Part shown: positions 50,624 through 60,325 of the stretch, in pieces
Numbering within the stretch: the first letter of the stretch is position 1
Layout: the number at the start of each line of letters is the position of its first letter
Source of the DNA: Himantopus leucocephalus
Taxonomy: Eukaryota; Chordata; Aves; Charadriiformes; Recurvirostridae
Length of the DNA stretch: 64,000 nucleotides
Assembly (NCBI GenBank): GCA_003993805.1
Contig: RSEF01000005.1
Coordinates: forward strand, 18,903,932 to 18,967,931
Direction: 5' to 3'
Made by a program: the position numbers and the translations under genes
The notes under the pieces: generated by a model
What the model was told of the DNA's origin: nothing
Seen by the model: the letters and a program-made list of their open reading frames with translations, nothing else
The model's database searches: none

Positions 50624-53600
50624 CTGGATAAGAAGAATATATGCAAAGCATTAAGGTTACAAACCTACTTAAGCAGTACTTGTAGTAACACTTCATAGTA
50701 GTATTTCATAGCTTCTAACCCCAAAGGTACCTGCATGTGTGGAAACTTTCTAGAATTTGAATGAGACACAACAGCAGATGCTGATAATCAAGAACTACAA
50801 AATCAGGCTTGATTAAGAGATGACTAAATACTGTAGTAGTTTTTGTACCTTTAGCAATAGCCAATATTCTAACATCCAACAATAATGTTAGGCAGCTCCA
50901 GGGCTTTATTTGCATGAAAGAAACATGCTAATCTGTATTAAAGAAAACAGGAAAACTTCAGTTTTCAGTTTATTGAATTTGCTTTTCCCAATCTTTGTTT
51001 TGAGTCTATGCGCCAAGTCTAGATTCAGAACAACTTGCTCTGCAATTACTAGAGCTGTGAGAAGATAAAATGGGCACTGCATAAGTGCACTAGAGTACCA
51101 CACCTACCGTTGAAGAAAACACCTATAAAGGTGGAGGAATTATAATAATTTTAACTTGCAGGTAGCACGCAAAGTGCTGGAGCCAATTTCAACACAGGAC
51201 CTACTCTCTCACTGTACCTCCCTCCACAAACTTGACACAAGAGGAAGAATAAGGAACAATAAAATATCTTATGTGAACATGTGATAGGGCAGCAGCCCCA
51301 ACCACTGAGACACTGTAAAAGGCCATAACAGAAATATGTAAGGATGAACAACTTAACCTTTCCTTATAAAATGCTTTGGCACCCCCATGTTAATTCTGTT
51401 GCTCTACGACACCTTGCAAGCAGTTGCTACTGAAACAGCTGCTATCACAAAATAATATTTCAGTCTATGATAGATCTGATAAACTCCTGCTTTCACCTCT
51501 CACTAAGCTCAGTACAAGCAATCGCTCTATTTCCCTCTCTCCAAAACAGGGCTTTTACACGACATTTAATCTCTGACACAGTATCAGCTGGTCTTACATG
51601 AATGTGGAATTTAAGTGGATTGGACATTAGAGAACAGAGAATTAGATTAGAGAAATCTTTCTTTCCTTACAATTGGAAGCTGCATGGTTTTGAGCAGTAC
51701 TCATTTAAATAAGGAAAGAAACACTCCTTTAATAACTGCCTTCCAGGTGTGAAGGACTGATTTGATACATTAATTACTGCTGAGCACTAGTGACACCAGC
51801 TGCGAGGACATGTAGTTACCACAGAGAATGTAAATGAATAGTACTATTTTAGCAAGAACACTTCTGTAAGCTGCAGGTTGTATGCAGGAGCAAGCTTAAA
51901 GACAATCAAACTATGCTTTTGTCATACACTCCTATGAAAACCTACAAACAGTAAATAGAAATATCTAATTCTTATGCATACTAAGAGGTAGACAACTTTA
52001 CGTGTTTATTTCCAAGTTAAAATGGATTCAGCATGCACACTACAGCTACTTAGAACAGTGAAGTATCAAATTTAGTACTTGAGCAGTTTAGAAAGCAGAT
52101 AGAAGTCCAAGGATCCAGCAAAACCCTTATGATTCTCCTCATTAGCAAGACTTCCAATATATGGCCTAAATATTGAAAAGCCCGGTATACTTACTACGGA
52201 GAAGTTTTAATTGCTTTTAGGGTTTTCATTGTTAACCATTACATACTGATCACTTAATACAACCTTACTTTGCTTAGCCTTTTGTCAAAAGTTGTAAGCA
52301 TGCATAACTGCTTCTAGATTACATGGCTTTCTGTTTAAGGATAGGGGAGTCAAACAAAATCAATCAGAAAAGGTACAGATAACTTCAACTGCAGTATCAG
52401 TATGTATAATCATCTGAGATCCCATGCAAGGCTTAAGTGGTTAAAAAAAATTCTTTTCTACTAAAAGCATTTGTAAACTTACATACAGGGTTCAAAACAC
52501 TTGATCTCACAAGTTAGCTAAAATCAAATTATACAAAGTTGTTACTAAAGATACTAGTTTGTGGGTATCCAGGCTACACACAGACTTACTGTAAGCAAAT
52601 GAAAACTAGTGCATTAAAGTCACACGATATTTTATGTTTGGCCTTTTTTAAGCCTTTAAGAAGTAGATCAAATCCCTCCCTTTGCCCCAATTAGTGAAAG
52701 TAGCATCTTTGCAAGTAACCACTATCCATGCTAATTCCAGATGTAAATCCCTCTGCAGTGATTAAAGCTCATTTCACTAGCTTCAATGTATTTCTCAATT
52801 ACTTATTTCAAGAGAAATTCAACAACGGAAAATAGCAACAACAAAAAAAAAAGAGGCATACTACTGCAAACATGTTACTGCGTTATTTCACAAACTGTCT
52901 CCCAGGCAAGCTCTTTTAGGGGGTGCTCCCTCAACATGTCAGGTGCCGGCCAGAGATTATTCCATCACTTTTCAACAGGTGCCCAGGTCCTTTGAAATAA
53001 GGAAAAATAAACAACATAAAATGTGCCAAAGAGGAAATCCAGGAGCCCTGAAGAGAAGACAATTTCTTAGGTGTTATCACTGGGATCATCTAGAATCAGC
53101 CTACCGTAGTTCTGAACATAAGTATTAAAAACAAAAAGTTACCGTTATTCTTCCCACAGCCTACTGTTCTACTCTCTCCCCCAAAAGCTACCAATTCCGA
53201 AATTTTGAATTATCTTCATGCTTTTACAAATTTATGTCCCATTAATGGAGTTGGAATTAGGCCTTATGTCCACAAATCAGGAGTGCTCCACCCAAAATTT
53301 CACTATCTGCAAGTTTATCATAAACTCCACAGGTCAATTGGGTTGTATTACTCCCAATGTTCAACTCTGTTCCCAATATGAGCAGAAAAATCACAACATT
53401 TTGCATCTTGCATTGAATCCAAAGACTGCCAAATAAGAAACATGCTCAAGATTAGATACTATAAGAAGGAAAACAATCCAGGATAATACTAAAAACTCTT
53501 GAGAAAAAAAATGAGAAAAACTCCGAAAGAAAAATTGTGCCAAAGATGCTAAAGCTGCTGCAGATATTTAACTGACTTTTATAACTGGAGTTAGCTTTCC

Positions 53601-54763
53601 ATTATTTATGAAAGTTCCCAGCAAGCAAGACTAACAGATTTCCAATTCATGTAAACAGTATTTCTGAAAGTTTACATCAGCTTGCTTGTTATGACAATTC
53701 AAGATCCTAGGGAACACCTAGCATTCAGAAAAACATTGCTTTGTTTTCTTAGTTAATATTGTTAAAGATTCTTCTCTGAATGAATGCTGAAATAACACTC
53801 CATGAAGTAAACACCTGACTTAAGTCTGAACAGAAATAAAGCAGTTCACCAAAATGAAGAAAGCCTGTCAACTGTCCTGAGAGACATGTAACTGAAAGTT
53901 TCACTTGAATTGTTTGCTGAAGTGATGAAATAAAGCTTAGAAGCGATCCCTTCAGACCAGAAAAAAAAAAAAAAGATGACTCCTGCCTACTACAGCTGAA
54001 GAAGACTACACTGTGTGTATTTTGTTTAACAGTAACTACTCTGTGGCTCTTTCTAGAAGCCAAATGCTTAATTGGAATCTCCAAAAAAAAGTTGGTAACA
54101 ACTGTATCAGTAACTTTCTCTCTAGCTTCCAGTTGACATAGCTGTCAAACACCTGAATACATACATTCTTGTCTTCAAGCTGCAGGACACAGATGTGAAT
54201 TCCAATCAAACAAGCATACAGTTTAATTTTGGACAGTCTCCTATATTGAACCTTTTACAAAGCAGACTTGTTACTTTAAGGCATCCAGAAGTCCATTTAG
54301 TAAATAAGAAAACTATTAAAGCAAGCTGCTCATTTAAGTTAAACTTCTAAGCATCATCCTTAAATAAAACAAACATGAGAAACATACTTTGCAAGGAGTT
54401 ACTTCCAACTTGGTACCTCATACTTCTACCTGACAGTCCAGGAGTATTAGTGGCTACAAGCAGACATGGGGATCTAGACCAGTGCAGAAAGAAAACTAGA
54501 AGGACCTCAGCTAGCCAGCTGAAGGCTGGTTTACCTTACAACTGGATGTTAAAAGCATGTACACAGAGCTTCTAGTAGGAACTCTGCAGATTTTACAGCA
54601 ATACCCAGTTTCATTTTTCAAGCAAGAGAAACTTTTCTTAAAGAAAAAAAGTATATCAGTATCAAACTGGTAAGTAGTGAGTTACTTTTGCACCAACAAA
54701 CTTTTCCATGATTGAAACACATCCTAAATTACATAGCCTACTTCAGTAAAGCAGATTTTTTTT
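50624..54763 (-). other. PPP6R3: Upstream intron of PPP6R3 (5' UTR intron), left part
   Basis: Because the start-codon exon has an acceptor 6 bases before the ATG, this DNA is intron. It is AT-rich, without a CpG island, and I cannot identify any non-coding 5' exon in it. Confidence 0.75.
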
Positions 54764-54863
54764 NNNNNNNNNNNNNNNNNNNNNNNNNNNNNNNNNNNNN
54801 NNNNNNNNNNNNNNNNNNNNNNNNNNNNNNNNNNNNNNNNNNNNNNNNNNNNNNNNNNNNNNN
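54764..54863. other. Assembly gap of 100 N bounded by poly-T
   Basis: A 100-base run of N with 8 T to its left and 39 T to its right (54864-54902). The gap is probably caused by the homopolymer. It lies in DNA upstream of the PPP6R3 start codon, where no coding sequence is expected. Confidence 0.95.
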
Positions 54864-54902
<39 letters not shown>

Positions 54903-54906
<4 letters not shown>

Positions 54907-56654
54907 CTCCTGTGTAGCAACTAGCAAAAGACAACTTTGTTGTTGGATGCAAGGGAGAGCAATCACAAATGGAATCCTTGGTACCACCACAGGCTTTCAA
55001 GAAGGTCTTATAACTCTTAGTGATAAAAGCATTCCAACGTAAACAATTCATTGCCTTCTAAAAAAGAAATAGGTAGGTTTGGGGAAGGAAAAAGCAATGA
55101 TGAAGATAAAAGCATAAGAATTTATCATTAAAAAGAATTTACCAGCATTTTTAAGACCTTTAAATGCATTAAGTGATTTCTTTAAAACGTGAAGCTTGTT
55201 CTTCTGCCAGCTTCATGTAACCTCAAGCAGTTAGTACTTAGGTATATTTAACTAGTTGGCATGGGGTTTTTTCCACCTTTCTCGAAACAATGGACAGTAA
55301 TTAGACACCATACTAGCATTTACAAAATGTTGATTTTGACACTGGAAGTGGACCTTCTGTTTGAAACAAAGCTAATCACGAGTACCTGTCTGAAAAAAAT
55401 TTAGAGCTAAACAGAATTATCAATCATGCAAATTGACAGAGAAGACACTGCAGTAGTTACTTTTTAAACTGCCTACTTCACTCGGCCAGAGCATCACTCA
55501 TTGTAAACATGCTGTCTACAACTGCTTGTCTTTTGCAGGCTGGGGCGCAATTCCTCGAAGCATTAAATATCCCAAGACCTATTAACTAGGAAAATTAAGC
55601 ACTTATGTTTTTAGTCTGGAATCGAGGGCAATTTGAACAAAGTAATACGAAAAAAATAAGACACCTGCATTCTAGCTTGAAGATATGGACCAAAACATTC
55701 TTTTCCATAAAGTAATGGTAATTTATAGCAATACACAGTTATACCATAAGTGAATTCCCCACTTTTTCCACTTAGTAAATGCAAGAAAGAATCTCTCATA
55801 TACAGCAACACACTTACCTTGCTTCTGCATTGAGAGTTCAGGGTGGAAAGTAAGGAATTCTTCATCTTCTATCCCATTAAAATACGCGGTTTTTAAATAG
55901 TGTAAGTAGTCTGCTCTTAACTATTCCTTAGTTTTATTTCTAAATAGCTCAAATACAATACAGACCATTCTTACCCAATAACCTATTTGAAAACAAATTT
56001 ATTTTCAATTAAAGCACTGAGATTTGTTGTATTATTAGCTAGAAAGACATAAGTTACTGTTTCAAGTCCCTAGATTTAACTACATTACATCCAGCAATCA
56101 CAAATAAAAAAAATAAAAGCAGTAATAGAGGAAAGTTTTCATGGTACAGTTTCTACATTTCTTAAACAAAATGTAAGACCAATTTGACACAGAATAAAAA
56201 TCTCATGTGAACACTAAGTAAGATGCAGCAGTCTCTTCAGTGTCAGAACAGCCTGTTCAGGCAACGAATGTGAACCCTAGCAGAAATTCATTTCAGATAT
56301 ACTCCATTACTTACACTAACGATTAGACTCCTATGATTATAAGCTAGTAAAGTTTCTCTGAAACTTTGTGGAGGACGGAACCAATGGATGGTTTGAAATT
56401 AAAAAGAATGAGGTAGCAAACGTCTTTACCTCAACAATTTAATACATATTGTGCCCATATTTTAAATACTCTGCACAGTACCTGTCCTCCCATTTCCAAA
56501 AGGACATAGCAAATCAGAAAAGATACTGAAAGGGAAACAAAAACAATCACTTTTTTTTTTATGTAGTGCTGGGAGACCTTGCACAGGCTGTGCACCTCCC
56601 TTTCCTGCCTGTGGAATGTCTGAATGCTTTGCCCCCTTCTCAGACACTGTCAGG
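54903..56654 (-). other. PPP6R3: Upstream intron of PPP6R3, middle part
   Basis: AT-rich sequence without recognisable exon or repeat, between the poly-T gap and the LTR. Confidence 0.6.
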
Positions 56655-57348
56655 TGTCATGGTTTGAGGTAAAACAGAACCAATGTTCTGTTCAGTAATT
56701 TTACTTTTTAGCTAAGCCTCTTCTAACTACTGAAATTAACAGCATATTGTGCAGAAACTGTTCACTCTCAGAGTGATAACACCTATGTTTATAGTTGATG
56801 CCAAGCAAGTATGCACAGGGTCTCATACTTATTGCTATAACAACAAAGGTCAGCTAACTTTTGTTATTTGCCCCATTGGAGGGTTGGAAGCAGAAAAGGG
56901 TAGAGGGGTCCCACCTGCAGGGAGAAGCAGACAGGACAGATGACCCAAAACTGACTGACAGGGTATTGCATCCTGTCTGCCTCATGCTCAGTATGAAAGC
57001 TGAGGGATCAAAGGGTCAGCCCTCTTTCTTCAATGGCCGGCATCCGAGGAAGACTGTTCATCTGCCTGTGATACCAATCCTGAATCCAGAACCAGAACTT
57101 CCGTTCCCATCCGTCACTGAGTCCAGTGTGGGACTTCCTCAGTGACTGCCAGTGACATGACTGTCATCCTGGAAGCTTGATATGGTTTTATATATATTTC
57201 ATTATTTTATTAATAATATTGTCATTAAAGTAGTTTAGTTCCTTCTAAACTCATAAGTCTTTCTCTCTCTCCCGCCTCTCCTTGAAGAGAGACATGGGGA
57301 GAGCATCTGTCATTCACCTCAGTGGCTGGTCTGGCCCAAACCATGACA
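56655..57348 (+). mobile_element. Endogenous retroviral LTR (solo LTR or 5' LTR), about 694 bp
   Basis: It starts TGTCATGGTTTGAGG and ends CCCAAACCATGACA, so the ends form a TG...CA inverted repeat of about 10 bases, as in LTRs. Inside are a TATA-like stretch (about 57188-57199) and an ATTAAA (about 57225), in the expected order for promoter and poly(A) signal. The flanks are TCAGG and TCTGG, a five-base duplication with one mismatch. Alternatively, TGG at 57351, two bases after the end, could start a primer-binding site. No second LTR copy is seen in the window. Orientation is taken from the order of internal signals. Confidence 0.78.
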
Positions 57349-57720
57349 TCTGGCACAGGGGGCTGTGCTACTTGCAGGGGACAGGTTGGTGGGGGGTGGG
57401 GGTGTCACTGAGGACCCCTGACCCTCCTGCAACACTGTTGCCACCATCTCGTCCAGGGGATCCCAGGCACAGGATGAGGAGGGGGCTGGAGCCCAGGGAC
57501 AGGAGGGGAGGTGGAGGGAAATCCCTGGCCCAGGGGGCAGCACAATGGCACAGGGGAACAATCCCCAGCACCCTCCAACCCTCCCCCTTCTCCCACATGA
57601 GGCCATCTTTCAGGCCACAGCCCCACCAACTCCCAGACAGACATATTTGGCCACATGCATCACCATGACACTGGTCCTCCTGACGCCACAAGCCACCTCG
57701 CTGCCTTTTGTTCCGGCCCC
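57349..57720. other. GC-rich, CpG-poor stretch between LTR and TATA box
   Basis: G- and C-rich runs such as TTGGTGGGGGGTGGGGGTGT. Although GC-rich it has few CpG pairs, so it is not a CpG-island promoter. Long frames are open on both strands simply because of composition. It could be the internal leader of the retroelement or the upstream region of the small gene. Confidence 0.5.
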
Positions 57721-57728
57721 TATAAATA
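57721..57728 (+). promoter_or_regulatory. TATA box of the compact GC-rich unit
   Basis: TATAAATA within GGCCCCTATAAATACAGGG. It lies 82 bases before the ATG at 57803, so transcription starting about 30 bases downstream would leave a 5' UTR of roughly 50 bases. The GC-rich surroundings make the TATA stand out. Confidence 0.5.
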
Positions 57729-57802
57729 CAGGGAACCCAGCAGCTGGTGCACAACTCGTTGAGCTTTGAGGCCCTCGAATTCCAAGGATAACTGGAAAAA
57801 AG

Positions 57803-58207
57803 ATGTCCCATAACAGCAAGGCAAGTGGTTGCCCACTTCTGCATGGGAAGGCAGATGGCTGGTTGCAGGAGACACGGAGGAAAAGGAGGCAGTGTCAGAG
57901 GAAGGGCACTGTCAGCCACATGGTAGTGATGGCCATCGCTCATGTGGCCAATGGCAGGGAGCCCATGGAGATGGATCCACCCAAAGATCAAGATGAACCA
58001 GTGGAAGTGGATCCACCTCTAGCATGGCTCCCTTGGCCCCACTACACCATGCCAGGGCTCCCCTCCATGACACCATCACCAGCATCACAGGAGCACCTGG
58101 CCAGCACCCTACCATCAGCCCAGCCTCCACACCTGGTATTAGCTGGGAGGCCCAGCCTCTGCACCTGGCTGTTCTGCAGGATCACCCCTTCCACCTCCCA
58201 GCATTAA
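57803..58207 (+). CDS. Unrecognised 134-residue ORF, possible small intronless gene
   Basis: I do not recognise this protein. It starts MSHNSKASGCPLLHGKADGW. Visible features are a basic cluster RRKRRQCQRK (residues 25-34, nuclear-signal-like), an imperfect 12-residue repeat EPMEMDPPKDQD / EPVEVDPPLAWL (residues 53-76), and a Pro-, Ser- and Thr-rich C-terminal half. There is no signal peptide and no clear membrane segment. The start has A at -3 (GAAAAAAGATGT). A TATA box lies upstream, and AATAAA overlaps the stop. It follows directly after a retroviral LTR, so it could be cargo or leader of that element. A longer open frame exists on the opposite strand (57368-57991), as expected for GC-rich DNA, so coding potential is uncertain. 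Confidence 0.35.
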   Translation: MSHNSKASGCPLLHGKADGWLQETRRKRRQCQRKGTVSHMVVMAIAHVANGREPMEMDPPKDQDEPVEVDPPLAWLPWPHYTMPGLPSMTPSPASQEHLASTLPSAQPPHLVLAGRPSLCTWLFCRITPSTSQH

Positions 58208-58211
58208 TAAA
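58206..58211 (+). terminator. Poly(A) signal AATAAA overlapping the stop codon of the 134-residue ORF
   Basis: CAT TAA TAAATATTTTGTT: the TAA stop at 58205-58207 shares two bases with AATAAA. A GT-rich stretch (TTTTGTTGATTGCCATGGGT) follows within 30 bases, as expected of a downstream element. Confidence 0.45.
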
Positions 58212-58857
58212 TATTTTGTTGATTGCCATGGGTGGTGAGAGCACTTCTCTTTCCCATCCCCTACACCTCCTGAAGGCATGCTATCTCCTCTGCCCTGAGT
58301 CCCAAGAAAAGGGGATGAAACAACCTGGCTTCCACCAGGCTGCTGCACCAGGGCAACAGGAGGCTTTAGAGTGCCACTGAGGTCCCTGGGGCCTGGAGAT
58401 GAGGTTTATTCAGTCTGAAGACTAGAAGGCTGCCCAATGGGTGGCTGAAGATGAAGCTAGACACTCCAAAGCAGGGAATGAAGAATAGCAACAGATCAAG
58501 CAAACAAGTTAAGAGAGACAGTTGTTCTGTTAGAAAAGCAGAAGACTGCAGTTCTGCCAGGAAGGAGTACTGGCCTGCAACATTAAGGTCACTTCTAGTT
58601 GCTTCATTAAGAGTTCTTTTCAAGGTTGGGCAATAAACAATTTAAAGAAACCCAAAACAATAAAACAAGAAAACAATAGTAAAAATGCTTTTCTCCTCTC
58701 TTATTCAGTACTTTGGCAACTGCATCCGGACTCTTCTGCCCCCTCCTGCTTTCCCTAGTCCAGGAAAGACACTGATGCATTGGGTGTGGGCCAAGCCCAG
58801 GGACTTTGAGATGGCGGGAGGCCAGAGCACACGGTACACAATGGCAGGCTGGAGGAA

Positions 58858-58978
58858 CTGCCTCTGCTCATGAGGGTGATGGAACATGTTGCCCAGAGAA
58901 GCTGTGGATGCCCCATTCCTGGAAGCGTTCAAGGTCAGATTGGGTGGGGCTTTGAGCAATCTGGTCAAGTGAAAGACA
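58858..58978 (+). mobile_element. CR1 LINE tail fragment, plus orientation
   Basis: Translation gives the end of CR1 ORF2: MRVMEHVAQRS-like residues, then VDAPFLEAFKVRLGGALSNL. It stops abruptly at about 58978, where the reverse transcriptase region of a second CR1 begins, so the first element's 3' end is missing or interrupted. Confidence 0.8.
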
Positions 58979-60325
58979 CCTGTCAGCCTCACCTCTGTGC
59001 ATGGGAAAATCATGGAACAGATCCTCCTTGAAGCTATGCTAAGGCACATGAAGGACAGAGAGGTGATTAGAGACATCCAGCATGGCTCCACCAAGGGCAA
59101 GTCTTGCCTGACCAACCTAGTGGACTTCCATGATTGAGTGTCTACATCAGTAGACAAGGGAAGAGCTATGGATGTCATCTGTCTGGACTTCTGCAAGGCC
59201 TCTGACACCATCCCTCACACAACCTTCTCTCTAAATTAGAAGGACATGTATTTGATGGATGGATTGTTCAGTGGATAAGGAACTGGCTGGATGGTCACAT
59301 CCAGAGTAGTGGTCAATGGCTCAATGTCTGCATGGAGATCAGTGATGAGTGATGTTCCTCAGGGGTCCGTTTTGTACAGTACTGGGACCAGTAGTGTTTA
59401 ATACCTTCATCAACAACAGACATTTAGATTTAGTGCACCCTCAGTAAGTCTGCAGATGAGACCATGCAGCTGACATGACCGAGGGATGAGATGGCACTTA
59501 GAGGGACCTGGACAAGCTCAAGATGTGGGCCCATGTAAACCTCATGAGATTCAACAAGGCCAAGTGCAAGCTCTTGCATCTGGGTCAGGGCAACCCCCGG
59601 TATCAATACAGGCTGGGGGATGAAGGGATTGAGAGCAGCCCTGCCAAGAAGGACTTGGTGGTACTGGTGGGTGAAAAGCTGGACATGAGCCAACAAAGTG
59701 CACTCACAGCCCAGAAAGAGAACCATGTCCTGGGCTGCATCAAAAGAAGCATGGCCAGCAGGTCAAGGGAGGCGATTCTGCCCCTCTACTCTGCTCTGAT
59801 GAGAGCCCACCTGGAGTACTGTGTCCCACTCTGGAGTCCTCAGCACAAGAAGGACATGGACCTGTTGAAGCAGGTTGAGAGGAGGGCCACAAAAATGATC
59901 AGAGAGATGGAACATGTCTCCTGTGAGGACAGGCTGAGAGATTTGGGGTTGTACAGCCTGGAGAAGAGAAGGCTCCAGGGAGACCTTATTGCGGCCTTTC
60001 AGTACTTAAAGGGTGCTCATAAGGGAGGTGGCAACAGACATTTTAGTAGGGCCTGTACTGATAGGACAAGGGGTAATGATTTTAAAAAGGGTAGATTCAG
60101 ATTAAATATAAGGAAGAAGTTTTTTGCAATGAGGGTGGTGAAACAATGGAAGAGGTTGCTCAGAGAGGTGGTAGATGCCCCACACCTGGAAACATTCAAG
60201 GTCAGGTTGGACAGGGCTCTAATCAACCTGATTTAGTTGAAGATGTCCCTGCTTGGGGGTGGGGGGCCATGAACTAGATGACCTTTACAGTCCCTTCCAA
60301 CCTAAACCACTCTATGATTCTATAA
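58979..60325 (+). mobile_element. CR1 LINE, 5' truncated, partial reverse transcriptase to 3' end
   Basis: About 1.35 kb. The RT finger/palm region is readable ([33 protein letters not shown] at 59179-59217) but has in-frame stops near 59136 and after 59217. The catalytic FADD box reads SADE at 59449-59460. From 59523 to 60236 an intact 237-codon frame encodes the rest of ORF2, ending [20 protein letters not shown]. The 3' end has the CR1 terminal sequence with CTATGATTCTAT. The element is dead, but its last part is well preserved. Confidence 0.93.

Noticed and set aside
54743..54902. Open frames made of Lys or Phe runs across the N gap
   Set aside because: Translation of homopolymer and N; no coding evidence.
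57282..57668. 128-codon plus-strand frame starting inside the LTR
   Set aside because: It crosses the LTR end, has no recognisable motif and depends on base composition.
57368..57991. 207-codon open frame on the minus strand
   Set aside because: It covers the GC-rich block and runs opposite to the TATA box, start context and poly(A) signal. It has no recognisable domain; GC-rich sequence without stops explains it.
57349..58250. CpG-island promoter for PPP6R3
   Set aside because: GC-rich but with few CpG pairs, and contiguous with an LTR. The local TATA box points the other way.
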